This document shows, piece after piece, positions 45,901 through 55,025 of a DNA stretch of 64,000 nt (position 1 is its first letter; each line of letters opens with the position of its first letter). Position numbers and translations under genes: made by a program. The stretch spans positions 124,001-188,000 of the forward strand of contig JAJYTD010000004.1 of the NCBI GenBank assembly GCA_021793235.1, given 5' to 3'. The stretch is from Actinomycetes bacterium. GTDB taxonomy: Bacteria > Actinomycetota > Actinomycetes > Streptosporangiales > Streptosporangiaceae. Below the pieces are notes generated by a model. That model saw only the letters and a list, made by a program, of their open reading frames with translations. It did not search any database and had not been told where the DNA came from.

Positions 45901-47215
45901 CGAGCAGAACCTCACGTCCAAGCAGGTGGAGTTCGCGCAGACCATCCACAAAGCGGGCAACGACCTGCTCCAGCTCATCGACGAGATCCTGGACCTGGCC
46001 AAGGTCGAGGCGGGGCGCGCGGAGGTGCGGCCGGCCGATGTGTCGATCAGCCAACTGGTCGACTACGTCGAGGCGTCGTTCCGCCCGATGACCGCGGAGC
46101 GAGGGCTCGCGTTCGCCGTGGAAGTCTCCCCCGACATCCCCGACTACCTGTGGACCGACGAGCAGCGGCTGCAGCAGATCCTGCGCAATCTGCTGTCCAA
46201 CGCGGTCAAGTTCACCGCCTCGGGCGAGGTGCGGCTGCTGATCGAACCCGCGTGGGCGATCGACGACGCCGACCTCGACAGGTTCGGTGAGAACGAGGAG
46301 GTCATCGCGTTCTCGGTGACCGACACCGGCATCGGCATCTCCGCCGATAAGCTGCAGGTCATCTTCGAAGCGTTCCACCAAGGCGACGGCGGGACCATCC
46401 GCCGCTACGGCGGCACCGGGCTCGGCCTGTCTATCAGCCGCAACTTCGCGCGGCTGCTGGGCGGGGAGATCCAGGTGAACAGCGTCGTTGGCGAGGGCAG
46501 CACGTTCACCCTGCTGCTGCCGGTCCGGTTGCCGGAAAGAGCAGCGGAAGGCCTGGCGGAGGAGTCGACGAAGACCGTACCGGCGCTGGTCTCCGCCTCG
46601 CGGTCGGGGATGGAGCCGTTCATCGAGGAAGCCGTGGAGATCGCGGACAGCCCCGCCGACCTCGGCTCCCTGGAGCTGGATAAGGAAGCGGCGGAGCTCG
46701 AGCCGGTTCCGGTCCCGGTGCTCAAGACCACCGATGAGGTGGATGAGGGCGCCGACCAGGCCGACACGGAGGTGCGTGACGATCCCGAACGCGACGCTGT
46801 GCTGGCCGGCAAGCAGGTGCTGATCGTCGATGACGACATCCGCAACGTGTTCGCGCTGACCAGCGCGTTGGAAGCGCATGGGCTGCGCGTACTCTACGCG
46901 GACAACGGAAACTCAGGTATCGAGAAACTGGAAGCCAACGAGGACGTCGAGCTGGTCCTGATGGACATCATGATGCCTGAACTCGACGGGAACGAGACGA
47001 CCCGCATCATCCGGGAGATGCCGCAGTTCGCGGAACTGCCGATCATCTCGCTCACGGCCAAGGCGATGCAGGGCGATCGGGAGATCAGCCTGGAGGCGGG
47101 GGCGTCGGACTACGTGACCAAGCCGGTGGATCTCGACCACCTGCTGGATGTGATCCGGAAGTGGTTGGATCGGGGCGAGTCCAAAGACCGTACGGACAAT
47201 GAGCAGGAGCAGTAG
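42953..47215 (+). CDS. Soluble hybrid histidine kinase with tandem HAMP repeats (Nik1-like)
   Basis: 1420 residues with no membrane segment. Order: about seven HAMP-type units (residues about 20-705, each with GDL...VNTMVDQL), GAF (about 730-880), a coiled coil (about 880-955), HisKA with the phosphoacceptor in [14 protein letters not shown] (about 960), HATPase (about 1060-1190; [26 protein letters not shown]), an acidic linker and a receiver domain with Asp near 1338 ([12 protein letters not shown]). Poly-HAMP hybrid kinases sense osmotic or envelope stress in fungi and occur in actinomycetes. The response regulator starts two bases after its stop. Confidence 0.92.
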   Translation: MSEVTTRVPQPEEQLDELLDALYSMRDGDFSVRLNTRRDGRAGEIASVFNQVLDHCEQLSSELQRVGTVVSTEGRLNERVSVSPARGAWGTSVRSLNQLLDEVNEPVTAVARILDAVAGGDLSQRVDLTNRYGSLNGDLLRLATSVNRMADQMHSFTNEVTRVAREVGTEGKLGGSAQVDGVSGAWRDVTESVNQMAARLTAQVRDISTVTSAVAKGDLGRKVTVNVQGEMLQLKDTVNTMVDQLSTFGDEVTRVAREVGTEGKLGGRANVKGVSGIWKDLTDNVNSMADNLTNQVRDISQVTTGVARGDLSRKVTVDVQGEMLQLKDTVNTMVDQLDSFADEVTRVAREVGTEGKLGGRANVKGVSGIWKDLTDNVNSMANSLTYQVRNISQVTTAVARGDLSKKITVDAQGEMLQLKDTVNTMVDQLESFAGEVTRMAREVGTEGTLGGQAHVRGVSGVWKDLTDNVNSMANNLTHQVRQISIVTRAVANGDLTKKVTVNAKGEILELKDTINTMVDQLDSFADEVTRMAREVGTEGQLGGRADVKGVMGTWKDLTENVNSMSHNLTTQVRNISQVTSAVAKGDLSKKITIDAQGEILELKDTVNTMVDQLSAFATEVTRVAHEVGSEGQLGGQAKVEGVTGTWKQLTDSVNELAGNLTTQVRAIGEVASAVTRGDLTRNIQVDARGEMQQLKDNINLMVSNLRETTAAQRDEDWLKSNLARVSGLIQGHRDLNELARLIITEVTPLVRAQYGACFLPEEKDDEETFRLYASFGYRPDGPRRLQSGTGLVGEVIAQKKEIIVHDVPPGYVKIESGLGSAPPLTIVILPIISEGRALGAIELGSYSQFREVHLDFLRQLMAQIGTTINTILANSKTEYLLLQSRQLTNALQERSNELQRQQEELRRKNAELHSKAGQLASQNRAIELQNRQIERARRSLEDRAHQLQISSKYKSEFLANMSHELRTPLNSLLILARLLADNSEQNLTSKQVEFAQTIHKAGNDLLQLIDEILDLAKVEAGRAEVRPADVSISQLVDYVEASFRPMTAERGLAFAVEVSPDIPDYLWTDEQRLQQILRNLLSNAVKFTASGEVRLLIEPAWAIDDADLDRFGENEEVIAFSVTDTGIGISADKLQVIFEAFHQGDGGTIRRYGGTGLGLSISRNFARLLGGEIQVNSVVGEGSTFTLLLPVRLPERAAEGLAEESTKTVPALVSASRSGMEPFIEEAVEIADSPADLGSLELDKEAAELEPVPVPVLKTTDEVDEGADQADTEVRDDPERDAVLAGKQVLIVDDDIRNVFALTSALEAHGLRVLYADNGNSGIEKLEANEDVELVLMDIMMPELDGNETTRIIREMPQFAELPIISLTAKAMQGDREISLEAGASDYVTKPVDLDHLLDVIRKWLDRGESKDRTDNEQEQ
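43301..45069. repeat. 276-bp tandem repeats coding for HAMP units
   Basis: The codons for the GDL motif recur at 43592, 43868, 44144, 44420, 44696 and 44972, exactly 276 bp (92 codons) apart, after a first diverged unit at 43301. Neighbouring units at 43700-43850 and 43976-44126 are almost identical in DNA as well as protein, which points to recent unequal exchange or gene conversion. Confidence 0.85.
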
Positions 47216-47217
47216 CC

Positions 47218-47856
47218 GTGCCGCAGAAGGCCAATATTCTCCTCGTGGACGATCGCGACGAGAACCTCACTGCCCTGGAGGCGATCCTCACCTCCCTTGA
47301 TCAGAACCTGGTACGCGCCAACTCGGGCGAACAGGCGCTGAAAGCCCTATTGGAGGAGGATTTCGCGGTCATCCTGCTCGACGTGGTGATGCCCGGGATG
47401 GATGGGTTCGAGACCGCGGCCCACATCAAGCAGCGGGAGAAGACCAAGGACGTTCCGATCATCTTCTTGACCGGGACGGGGATCGACCGCCACAAGGTGT
47501 TCCGGGGGTATGCCTCGCGGGCGATCGACTACCTCACCAAACCGTTCGACCCGTGGGTGCTGCGCTCCAAGGTCGAGGTCTTCGTGGAACTGCACCACAT
47601 CAAGCAGCAGTTGCGCGAACAGTCGCGGATGCTCCAACGCGAGCTGTCGGCCGAAACCGGCGAATCGGCCGGTCCGGTCGCCGCGCGCCTGCACCGCAGA
47701 GTCGCCGACGTCAACGCCAATCTCAAGTTGTTGCGCGAGCTGGCCGTCACCGATGAGCGCGAGACCGACGACCGTACGATCGAGGCGGTCCGCGACCTCG
47801 ACCGGTCGGTCGCGCAGTTGACGACCCTGGTCGAAGCACTGCACGGTCCCGAGTAA
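47218..47856 (+). CDS. Response regulator with C-terminal coiled region, partner of the hybrid kinase
   Basis: 212 residues. Receiver domain with DD at 11-12, phosphoacceptor Asp55 (VILLDVVMPG) and the TGTGIDRHKVFRGYASRAIDYLTKPF switch region. The remaining 80 residues are helical (HHIKQQLREQSRMLQRELS, NANLKLLRELAV) without an HTH, so output is through protein contact. GTG start two bases after the kinase stop, with GGAG upstream; tight coupling makes this the phosphorelay partner. Confidence 0.88.
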   Translation: MPQKANILLVDDRDENLTALEAILTSLDQNLVRANSGEQALKALLEEDFAVILLDVVMPGMDGFETAAHIKQREKTKDVPIIFLTGTGIDRHKVFRGYASRAIDYLTKPFDPWVLRSKVEVFVELHHIKQQLREQSRMLQRELSAETGESAGPVAARLHRRVADVNANLKLLRELAVTDERETDDRTIEAVRDLDRSVAQLTTLVEALHGPE

Positions 47857-47916
47857 GGGGCCTCGCTGTTGGGCGGTCTGCGCAGCAGGAGCCGGTGGGA
47901 GCCCGCGGGCAGTCCC

Positions 47917-47978
47917 GGTCCGGCCGGCGTCCCCGCCGGCCGGACCCTTCACCGCGGCCGCGGTGAAGGGTCCGGCCG
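47917..47978. terminator. Overlapping palindromes between convergent genes, probable bidirectional terminator
   Basis: A 13-bp perfect hairpin (47917-47929 with 47934-47946) overlaps a 42-bp perfect palindrome (47937-47978, centre 47957/47958). They lie between the response regulator ending at 47856 and the PAS-GAF gene ending at 47986. The two structures share the segment 47937-47946 and exclude each other. Confidence 0.7.
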
Positions 47979-47985
47979 CGGCCGC

Positions 47986-49236
47986 TCACCCGGTGGGGCG
48001 GGGCGGCAGCGCCAGCCCTATGTGCTCGCCGATCTCCTCGATCAGGCCGAGATCGGCGAGGCGGAACGAGCCCCGGTTGCTCCGCCGGATCAGCGTCAAC
48101 GCGCCGCGCACACCGCGGCTTCCGCGCAGCGGCACGCACATCAGCGACCCCGCGCCCAACGCGCTGAGAACAGGTGCGCCCTCGCGGTCCTGCCCGAGCA
48201 CGCCCTCGTCCTCGATCAACTGGCTGAGAACCGACTTCCCGGTGGTCAGCACGTCGCGCGGAACCGCAGAGCGCAGCGGGTCCAGCGACTCCAGGAGCCC
48301 GCGGCTGTCATCACCGGGCGGCCCGGCCACGATCGCGCGCCGCGCCTGCTCGGCGTTGTCGGGCAGGTCACAGATGTCGATGATCACCCAGTCCGCGTAG
48401 GAGTCGGCGAGCAGCGCGGCCGCGTCGTCCAGCGCCAGCGGCTGTCCGGCGCCGCCCGGTCCCGCACTGCGCAGCAGCAGGCGCGTCATCCTGGTCAGCA
48501 CATCGAGACGGCGCGCGGCCAGTACGACGACCTGGTCCTCGACCTCGGATTCCAGCGGCGCGGGCCCTTCATCGCCCGCGTCGTTCAGCGGCGGCGACAT
48601 CACCACCAGGACCAGCGGAGCCGCCTCGGTCGGGACGTCCAACCGGGTGAGGGTCAGGTGTACGTCCTCGGCCCACCCGCGCTGCGCCAGCCGGGACTCG
48701 AACGAGGCGGATTCACCGCTTCGGATCACCGCGGCGAGCCAGGACCGCATGGCCGCTCGGCGGCGCAGATCCACGAAGTTGGAGAACGGCTTCCCGGTCA
48801 GGTAGCCGCTCGTACTGCCCAGCCGGTCGGCGCCGATCGCGTTGATCCTGCGGATGTAGCCCTCGTGGTCCAGTAGCACCACCGGCACGCTGAGCTCGGT
48901 GAAGACCGAGCGCAGTACCGCACGCTCGTCGTCGCCGCCGGGGCGGCGTGGTGTGTGGGGCCCGTTGCCGGAGGTGAGGTGCTGTGCGCAGTCCTGGAGC
49001 AGGTGCTCGGCGAATCCGAGTTCGGCGAGCGCGGCTTCGGCCGTTCCGGCGGCGTCGTCGGGGTACATGGCGTGCGTGTTGCGCAGTGCCGCCGCCCGGT
49101 CGCTCAGCTCGGTGATCTGCCGCTGCAGATCTGCGGGATTCTCCGGCACGCTGGGGGCTCCATACTCCTGAGACGGTTCGGGCCTGTCCGCGACGTGCAC
49201 TGACGCGGTGCCCCGCATTGACGCTAACGCATGCAC
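47986..49236 (-). CDS. PAS and GAF domain sensor protein
   Basis: 416 residues. A helical N-terminus (about 30-90) precedes a PAS domain (about 108-215; LSVPVVLLDHEGYIRRINAIGADRLG, YLTGKPFSNFVD) and a GAF domain (about 250-410; DSYADWVIIDICDLPD, AGSLMCVPLRGSRGVRGALTLIRR). No output domain follows, so it likely works through protein partners in the surrounding stress-signalling cluster. GTG 49236 is preferred because GGAG lies eight bases upstream; ATG 49218 has no ribosome site. It diverges from the GAF-ANTAR gene. Confidence 0.8.
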   Translation of the reverse strand: MHALASMRGTASVHVADRPEPSQEYGAPSVPENPADLQRQITELSDRAAALRNTHAMYPDDAAGTAEAALAELGFAEHLLQDCAQHLTSGNGPHTPRRPGGDDERAVLRSVFTELSVPVVLLDHEGYIRRINAIGADRLGSTSGYLTGKPFSNFVDLRRRAAMRSWLAAVIRSGESASFESRLAQRGWAEDVHLTLTRLDVPTEAAPLVLVVMSPPLNDAGDEGPAPLESEVEDQVVVLAARRLDVLTRMTRLLLRSAGPGGAGQPLALDDAAALLADSYADWVIIDICDLPDNAEQARRAIVAGPPGDDSRGLLESLDPLRSAVPRDVLTTGKSVLSQLIEDEGVLGQDREGAPVLSALGAGSLMCVPLRGSRGVRGALTLIRRSNRGSFRLADLGLIEEIGEHIGLALPPRPTG

Positions 49237-49349
49237 GAGGTGCTCCGGATGGCGGTCGGCGGCGGCTACCGTGGAGCCGGGCCAATGCGGCCTATGCCGT
49301 GCCCGCGCCCAAGGCTGCGGGCACGGGGCCGGGAGGAGGGGGTGGGCCG

Positions 49350-50111
49350 ATGTGGACCGAACGCCTCGCGCGCGAAATCGGCATGCTCGGACAGGCGGAC
49401 AACAGTACTCCGGAACGGGCGCTGGACCAGATGAGCACGGCCGCGGCGCGCGGTGTGCCCGGCTGTTCGGCGGCGCTCGTCGTCATCTGGCACGATGTCG
49501 GTCCCGGAGACGAGCGCTCCGAGGAGGTCGCCGGCCGCCACGTCGTCGTGGACTACGGCGCCTCCCATTCCGATCTGGCCACCGCCTTCGAGCACCAGTA
49601 CACGACCGACGAAGGGCCGACGGTCGAGGCGGTCCGCGAGATGCGGCCGGTGCATGTGGGCGATGTACTGCGTGAAGACCGATGGCCGAACTACACGAGT
49701 ATGGCGGTGCAGTGCGGTGACCGCTCCTCCGTGACGTTCCCGTGCGAACTGGAGGGCGAGGTCGTGACGTTCGGGGTGCACGCGGGGCGGGCCGATGCCT
49801 TCGACGCGGCCGTGATGGCTCCGCTCGTGGCGCTGCTGGCCGAGCACGCGGCGATGGCCCTGCACAGCGCGGGGCGCTATACCGACGTGGCGCGCGAGGC
49901 CGCGCACATGCGCCGCGCCATGTCCGTTCGTGCCGTCATCGACCAGGCGAAGGGGATCATCATGCACGCCCGCGGGTGCGATGCCGGTGAGGCGTTCGAA
50001 GAACTGCGCAGGGTGGCCCAGCGCAACCGGATGAAGGTTGCGGATGTGGCACGCAGCCTGGTGTCGGAGCACGCTGCCAGTACCGCGCCGGGGGTTTCCC
50101 GCCGATCTTGA
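49350..50111 (+). CDS. GAF and ANTAR domain protein (RNA-binding antiterminator)
   Basis: 253 residues. GAF domain about 25-180, then an ANTAR domain (about 185-240; MRRAMSVRAVIDQAKGIIMHARGCDAGEAFEELRRVAQ). ANTAR dimers bind paired hexaloop RNA hairpins to prevent termination. GGGAGGAGGGGG before ATG 49350 is a strong ribosome site. The stop codon lies within the stem of a large hairpin (50104-50159), which may be its terminator or part of an RNA control element. Confidence 0.9.
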   Translation: MWTERLAREIGMLGQADNSTPERALDQMSTAAARGVPGCSAALVVIWHDVGPGDERSEEVAGRHVVVDYGASHSDLATAFEHQYTTDEGPTVEAVREMRPVHVGDVLREDRWPNYTSMAVQCGDRSSVTFPCELEGEVVTFGVHAGRADAFDAAVMAPLVALLAEHAAMALHSAGRYTDVAREAAHMRRAMSVRAVIDQAKGIIMHARGCDAGEAFEELRRVAQRNRMKVADVARSLVSEHAASTAPGVSRRS

Positions 50112-50159
50112 CGCTGTGCACGTGTGAGCCGCGTTTCAGACGTGCACAGCGCCAAGATC
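50104..50159 (+). terminator. 20-bp hairpin spanning the stop codon of the ANTAR gene
   Basis: Bases 50104-50123 pair with 50140-50159 with one mismatch, loop of 16. The TGA at 50109-50111 is inside the 5' arm. A G-rich stretch follows instead of T. Confidence 0.6.
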
Positions 50160-50251
50160 ATTGGTGGTTATGGGGTGCTGGGGTTGGTTCGGTGGGTGGC
50201 TTTGTGGGGAAGCCGGGTGGGGCCGCTGTCGTGTTCGGGCTGCCTTGGTGT

Positions 50252-50430
50252 TTGCGGCAATGGGGGCCTTGTGAGCGCAGCGAGCAGGGACCAGCGTGCC
50301 GCTGAGCAGACCGGTACTTTTTTGGTGGCAGGGCCCCGGAAATCGTGGTGGCGGTCTGGCTTTTTGGTGCCGGGCGTGTGTGGCGGCAAGCTGGCATCCC
50401 TCGCTGCGCTCGGGATGCCCCATTGCCGCA
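50252..50430. repeat. MITE-like foldback element, copy 2
   Basis: Ends TGCGGCAATGGGG (50253-50265) and the complement (50418-50430). The left arm matches that of copy 1 at 9461 over about 55 bases with a handful of differences; the right arm shows GGCGGCAAGCTGG and CTCGCTGCGCTC, which pair with the left arm. The middle differs between copies. It sits between the ANTAR and STAS genes; CGCCCCATTGCCGCT at 50986-51000 may be a stray end. Confidence 0.7.
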
Positions 50431-50632
50431 GCCCCCGCGATGGCCCCGTCGGCATAGAAGCGTCAGCGCGGAAGGAGCCGTATCGGTGCGGTGACGGCCG
50501 GGAACCGAATCTGTCCGCATGCCGCCCGTGGGGTTAGGGTTGGCGGATGGAGTCCCCAACCTGTTCGAGCACGATCCGGCGACCAGGGCAGCCGGATCCT
50601 GCGGGCGTGCCCGGTGCCCGAGGAGCGTGAGC

Positions 50633-50983
50633 GTGTCGGCCGATATCTCGATCCGCACCGAAGGCGACGTGGTGGTGGTCACCCCGGCGGGTGACCTCGA
50701 TGCGGTCACCTCGCCCGGCCTCGCCGCGGTCCTGGAACCGATCCTCGGCGCCGAGGATCCGTGTCGGGGCGTGGTGATCGATTTCTCCAAGGTGGGCTTC
50801 TGCGACTCCCGCTGTATCGGCGTCCTCGTGTCGTCCTATCGCCACGCGCGCGACCGGGGCATCGGCCTCGCGGTCTCGGCCCCCCAGCGCACCGTTCACC
50901 GGCTCTTTGCGATCGCTGGAATCGACCAGGTCATCACCATCGAGGACGACACCCAAGACGCAATGGAAACCGTCCTGGCCTGA
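50633..50983 (+). CDS. STAS domain anti-sigma factor antagonist
   Basis: 116 residues covering one STAS domain (VVVVTPAGDLDAVTSPGLAAVL, GVVIDFSKVGFCDSRCIGVLVSSY). The phosphorylatable Ser is S81-type, in the CDSRCIG turn, where SpoIIAA/RsbV have DSSG. It would bind an anti-sigma kinase when unphosphorylated and be reset by a SpoIIE phosphatase such as that at 40406. GTG 50633 has GAGGAG seven bases upstream. Confidence 0.85.
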   Translation: MSADISIRTEGDVVVVTPAGDLDAVTSPGLAAVLEPILGAEDPCRGVVIDFSKVGFCDSRCIGVLVSSYRHARDRGIGLAVSAPQRTVHRLFAIAGIDQVITIEDDTQDAMETVLA

Positions 50984-51151
50984 GGCGCCCCATTGCCGCT
51001 GGACATATCGGTCACCTGGGCGGCGTTCCTGGGTGATCTGAAGGCTGACGGCTTCTAGTCCCCACTTAGTCCCACTCGGCTTCTTCGTCCCCTTGCCGCT
51101 GCTGCTTGGCGCGCGCGTCCGAGGCGAGCCGGCCGTGGACAGGGAACACGG

Positions 51152-52099
51152 TCATCTTCCGGTGCGGAAGTGCAGGCGGATGCGGGATCCGTGGGGGCCG
51201 CCGCTGACCTCCATGAAATCGCAGAGCTGGCGGGTGATCCACAGGCCGTATCCGCGCGAGCTGAGCGGGTCGGTCGGGAAGTAGCCGCTGAGCGGGTCGG
51301 TGAGGTCGCCGCGCTCGTCGAAGACATCGCAGACGATCCACTCGGCCGAGCGCCACAGGGTGATCGTGCCTTTGCCCGCGCCGTGCTCCAAGACGTTGGC
51401 GGCCAGTTCGTTCACCGCCGTCACCAGGTCGCCGACACGGTCCCGGGGGAGGTCGGTCGATTCTGCCAAGGCGCCGATGTCCTCGCGTAGCGAGGGCAGG
51501 TCCGAGCGGATGTCCAGGGACCGCGGGACACCCGCCGGAACAGGCAGCGGCCGTGCGATGTCGGGTGCGCTGAACGCCGCCGGGTCCTGGTGGTCGGGGC
51601 TGGGGACCTCGCCTTCACGGGTGAGCAGCAGGGGATGGGTGCGCCGCACGGTCTCCCGGACGGCGGGCGGAGCCACCCGTATGTCGTGCAGGCATATCAG
51701 GTGCAGTCGCGCACCGGCCAGCACAGTAGGCAGTACCGATTCCAACCGGTGCCACTCGCGCAGCTGGACAGGATCCCGCGCGGGCAGTACCGGCTCGCCG
51801 ATGACCGTGGTACGGCGCGTTTTCGACCTCTGCGCCAGTCGGTGCAGTGCCGCGAGGGCGCGGCCGGGGGCGTCGTAGAGGTCGCTGCGGGCAGCAAAGA
51901 GCACAGAGGCGCGTTCGTGGCCGTGGAGCCTGGGCCCCAGCGCGGCACGGGTCGCGGGGGCCACTGCCATAACGACCTCTCCGCCGTCGCTGACAGCGGA
52001 CCGGACCCAGGGCAGGACCAGGTCGTGCAGGTCCGTGTCCGATTCGAAGAACACTCCGCGGTGCTCGAATCCTCCTGCGGCCGCCGATTCCGCGGTCAT
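51152..52099 (-). CDS. Anti-sigma factor RsbA-like protein (MEDS plus HATPase domains)
   Basis: 315 residues. N-terminal MEDS-type sensory domain (about 10-165; HRGVFFESDTDLHDLVLPWVRSAV, LICLHDIRVAPPAV) and C-terminal RsbW-like ATPase (about 190-315; VTAVNELAANVLEHGAGKG, SRGYGLWITRQLCDFMEVS). Such proteins hold a sigma factor inactive or phosphorylate a STAS partner; the STAS gene lies 170 bp away on the other strand. No sigma gene is adjacent. Confidence 0.85.
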   Translation of the reverse strand: MTAESAAAGGFEHRGVFFESDTDLHDLVLPWVRSAVSDGGEVVMAVAPATRAALGPRLHGHERASVLFAARSDLYDAPGRALAALHRLAQRSKTRRTTVIGEPVLPARDPVQLREWHRLESVLPTVLAGARLHLICLHDIRVAPPAVRETVRRTHPLLLTREGEVPSPDHQDPAAFSAPDIARPLPVPAGVPRSLDIRSDLPSLREDIGALAESTDLPRDRVGDLVTAVNELAANVLEHGAGKGTITLWRSAEWIVCDVFDERGDLTDPLSGYFPTDPLSSRGYGLWITRQLCDFMEVSGGPHGSRIRLHFRTGR

Positions 52100-52177
52100 C
52101 GTCTCATCCCGGGCGTCCTTTCCAGCCTGAGCTGAATTCGACCGGTGTGCGCGGCACCCGGAACCGGTATGCCGACG

Positions 52178-52198
52178 GGGCGGTCCGCTGGACCGCCC
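52178..52198 (-). terminator. Hairpin after the glycosyltransferase gene
   Basis: GGGCGGTCC and GGACCGCCC form a 9-bp stem with a 3-base loop ten bases beyond the end of the glycosyltransferase (52208). Confidence 0.55.
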
Positions 52199-52207
52199 TG
52201 CCGCGCC

Positions 52208-53458
52208 CTAGTGTGCATCATCTCCTGCCGCGAGGGGTAGGGCGTCCTCCTGCGGGCAGGCGTGCGCGTAGACGCGTTCGGTTTCGGCGGCCACGCGCTG
52301 CCAGGTGAACCTGGATTCCGCGCGGTCGGCTCCCGCGATTCCGTAGGCGGCGCGCATCGTGCTCCCGCTGGACGTCAGCCCGTGCAGGGCGCGGGCGATC
52401 GTGTTGGGCCCGACGCTGCGCAGCAGTACACCGGTTGTTCCGTGCAGTACGGCGCCGGGGATGCTGCCGCTGGCTTTGCCGATGATGGGCAGCCCGCACG
52501 CCATCGCCTCCAGCACGGCACCGCCGTACGGGTCGTAGGGGGCGGCGGAGACGTAGACGTCGGCGGAGCGCAGCAGCTTCGGCAGCTCCTTGCGGTCGAT
52601 GGGGCCGGTCAGGGTGACACGGTCGTCCACACCGGCCTCCTTGGCCAGGAATTTCAGGCGGCCGGCGTCCTCGTCGAGCGCGAGTTCCACCGGAGCGGGG
52701 TCGGCCACGATCGCCAGTTCGGCGTCGGGGAGCCGGGTCAGGGCCTCGATCAGTACATCGGCGCCGCTGCCGGAAGCCAGCCCCGTCACAGAGATGATGC
52801 GGGTCCGCTCGCCGCGGCGGCTGTGCCAGGGTTCCGCGGTGGTGCTGCCCTCGACACTGAAGTGGTCGGTGTCCACACCGAAGGGCACCACGCTGACACG
52901 CCCGCGCGGCACTCCCATGCGGGCCAGCTCGAACCGCTGGTCGGCGGAGTTGACCACGATGGCGTCGGCCCGCCCGGCGATCGCCGCCTCCATGCGGGCA
53001 CGGTCAGGGTACTTGGGCAGGCCCGCGCGTTGTTCGGCGACGTTGAGCGAGTGGAAGGTCTGCACGATCGGCGGCGCGGACCCGTTTTCGCGGGTGTCGC
53101 GGGCCGCGGACAGTGCGGCCAGTCCGCTGGTCCAGCCGAACGCGTGCACGACATCGGGGCCGCTGTCGACCAAGCGGTCCTTCAGCGCGGTGGCGAAGGC
53201 ACCGGTGTGGTCGGCGGCCCGGTCCGCGGTGACAGCGCTTTCGGGACCGGCCGCGATGTGCTCGACGTTGACGCCGCGCCCCATACGGGAGCGGTCCGGT
53301 AGGTCGGGGGCGTTCCTGCGGGAGAAGACGGTGACGCGGTGGCCGCGCTTGGCGAGGTGCCGTGAGATGGCGGAGATGTGGACGCTTTCACCGCAGGTCG
53401 GTTCCCCCTTGTGGGCGGAGAGGGGATTGGTGTGTTCGGCGATCAGGGCGATCTTCAC
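52208..53458 (-). CDS. Glycosyltransferase, GT4 family
   Basis: 416 residues, GT-B fold. N-terminal KIALIAEHTNPL and CGESVHISAISRHLAKRGHRVTVFSR, the C-terminal nucleotide-sugar motif YDPYGGAVLEAMACGLPIIG with the EX7E glutamates region. Such proteins make glycolipids, exopolysaccharides or compatible solutes. GTG 53458 with GAGGAG seven bases upstream fits the conserved N-terminus; the frame is open to 53509. Soluble, no partner genes nearby. Donor and acceptor unknown. Confidence 0.87.
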   Translation of the reverse strand: MKIALIAEHTNPLSAHKGEPTCGESVHISAISRHLAKRGHRVTVFSRRNAPDLPDRSRMGRGVNVEHIAAGPESAVTADRAADHTGAFATALKDRLVDSGPDVVHAFGWTSGLAALSAARDTRENGSAPPIVQTFHSLNVAEQRAGLPKYPDRARMEAAIAGRADAIVVNSADQRFELARMGVPRGRVSVVPFGVDTDHFSVEGSTTAEPWHSRRGERTRIISVTGLASGSGADVLIEALTRLPDAELAIVADPAPVELALDEDAGRLKFLAKEAGVDDRVTLTGPIDRKELPKLLRSADVYVSAAPYDPYGGAVLEAMACGLPIIGKASGSIPGAVLHGTTGVLLRSVGPNTIARALHGLTSSGSTMRAAYGIAGADRAESRFTWQRVAAETERVYAHACPQEDALPLAAGDDAH

Positions 53459-53977
53459 GTAGTGCTCCTCGTGGTGGGACGACGACCTGGTGCCTTCGCC
53501 TGAGTCCACCCGTAGGGCTGGGCCTGCTGGGAAAGGGATTCCGGGCGGCAGCGGATCCGGAACAGCTTTCCGAACAGGCCCTGCTCTGTCCGCCGCGGTG
53601 GCAGCGGCAAAAAGGCGAGTGAGGGGGCCCGGACGAACGGGTGGACAGGCGAGCGGCCAGGAAGGAGAGAGAAGAGAAGAAAGGGAGGACGCATGAGAAT
53701 CACACCAATGGTCGTTCGCCAGAAAACGAATGCGCTGCCCGTCCGGCGGCGAAGCCGGGGCGCGAACGCGCGAAGAACGTGGTGTGTCTGCGTCTTAGAC
53801 ACCCAGTAGGGCTATTCTGCCAGACCGTTCCCGCGCCGGACAACAGTGCTGTGACGTGCCGGTATGTGAGCCCGGGGACAGCGGGCGCAGTCGGGTGGTG
53901 TTTGCGCTGGTGCGTCAGGGGCACGGTGGGCGGCGATGGAAGACACGAAATGCGACATATGAGGACGGAGGGTAAAG
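53459..53977. other. Intergenic region between divergent genes
   Basis: About 520 bases without a supported gene. It holds a small inverted repeat, GTGTCT at 53784-53789 and AGACAC at 53797-53802, and the GGAGGG ribosome site of the SDR-like gene. Confidence 0.4.
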
Positions 53978-54850
53978 ATGAGCGGGCGTCCACCCGGGCG
54001 GGCGCCGGGCCGCGGCGCGTTGCGGAACGCGGTGCCGGACCCACTGCCCGATTACTCTGCGGGAAGAGTGCTGCCGGGCAGGCGTGTCCTGGTCGCCGGA
54101 GGCATCGGGGAAGGGCACGGCCGGGCGGTCGCGGTCGCACTGGCCAAGGAGGGCGCGGCCGTCGCCGTCGCCGACTCCACGGGGCGCGCCGGCCTCCCCC
54201 CGGGTGCGTGGCCGCTGACAGGCCATGCCGAAGACGGCCCGGTGGCCGCCACCGGCCGACTGCTCTCGGAGCTGGGCGCGTGTTCTTTGGCGCTCCACTG
54301 TGATCTGCTCAATGAGAGCGACTGCCGGGGCGCGGCGGCGCATACCGCACTGGAGTTCGGGGCCATCGACACGCTCGCCATCTGCGCCAGGACCGAGTCC
54401 GGTGCGGGCGGTCCGTTGTCCGGCGCCGGCGGCTACGGGGGGTACGCCCCGCGCATGCCCCTCCACAGCGTTCTGTGGCTGGTGCGGGCCGCGCAGGTGT
54501 TCATGGCCGAGGGGGCGTCAGTCGTTCTCATGGGGCCGGAAGCCGACCGCTCGGGCCCGTCGGATCCGCTGGACGCCGCAGCGGGGGCCTCAGGTGCCGC
54601 GGGCCTGACCCGTTCCCTGGCGAAAGCGCTCCAGGGGCGCGGTGTCCGCGTCAACTGCGTGGTTCCGGGGCTCGACGGTCCCGGTGATATCGCGGCCGCA
54701 TACGTTGATCTCGCAGGTCCGAGCGGCCGCCACGGAACCGGCGGGGTACTGCCTGTCGCGGAGGTTCTGCGCACGCGGATCTGCGCGGCTCCGAACGGCG
54801 GGCGAGGCACTCGCGATGAAGGTGTCCGAAACCGTACCTTTGGAGAGTGA
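53978..54850 (+). CDS. SDR-fold protein lacking the catalytic Tyr/Lys
   Basis: 290 residues. Rossmann start VLVAGGIGEGHGRAVAVALAKEG and the later GLTRSLAKALQGRGVRVNCVVPG follow the SDR plan, but where YxxxK should stand the sequence reads DAAAGASGAAG. A catalytically dead, perhaps regulatory or ligand-binding member is likely. The first 30 residues are Arg/Pro-rich and the end is irregular. GGAGGG six bases before ATG 53978 and codon bias support that it is expressed. Confidence 0.65.
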   Translation: MSGRPPGRAPGRGALRNAVPDPLPDYSAGRVLPGRRVLVAGGIGEGHGRAVAVALAKEGAAVAVADSTGRAGLPPGAWPLTGHAEDGPVAATGRLLSELGACSLALHCDLLNESDCRGAAAHTALEFGAIDTLAICARTESGAGGPLSGAGGYGGYAPRMPLHSVLWLVRAAQVFMAEGASVVLMGPEADRSGPSDPLDAAAGASGAAGLTRSLAKALQGRGVRVNCVVPGLDGPGDIAAAYVDLAGPSGRHGTGGVLPVAEVLRTRICAAPNGGRGTRDEGVRNRTFGE

Positions 54851-55025
54851 AACTCGCGCGGTAACTGCGCATCAGGGCGTTTTCCGTCATGATGTACGCG
54901 GATTTTGACCACGATCAGCGGTCCACCGATACGGTTGCATGATCAACGCGCTTCGGCCGCCGTCCGGACGAGGCGCCGGTTGGGACCATTCGGCGGGTGC
55001 TGCCGACGAAACGGGAGGTAGGCGT

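Noticed and set aside
42650-46879. Very long open frame on the minus strand (about 1409 codons)
   Set aside because: It is the antisense shadow of the hybrid kinase; GC-biased third positions keep the opposite frame open. Its protein is repetitive and matches no family.
50986-51000. Third copy of the foldback element
   Set aside because: Only about 13 bases match one end; the rest of the element is absent, so it may be chance.
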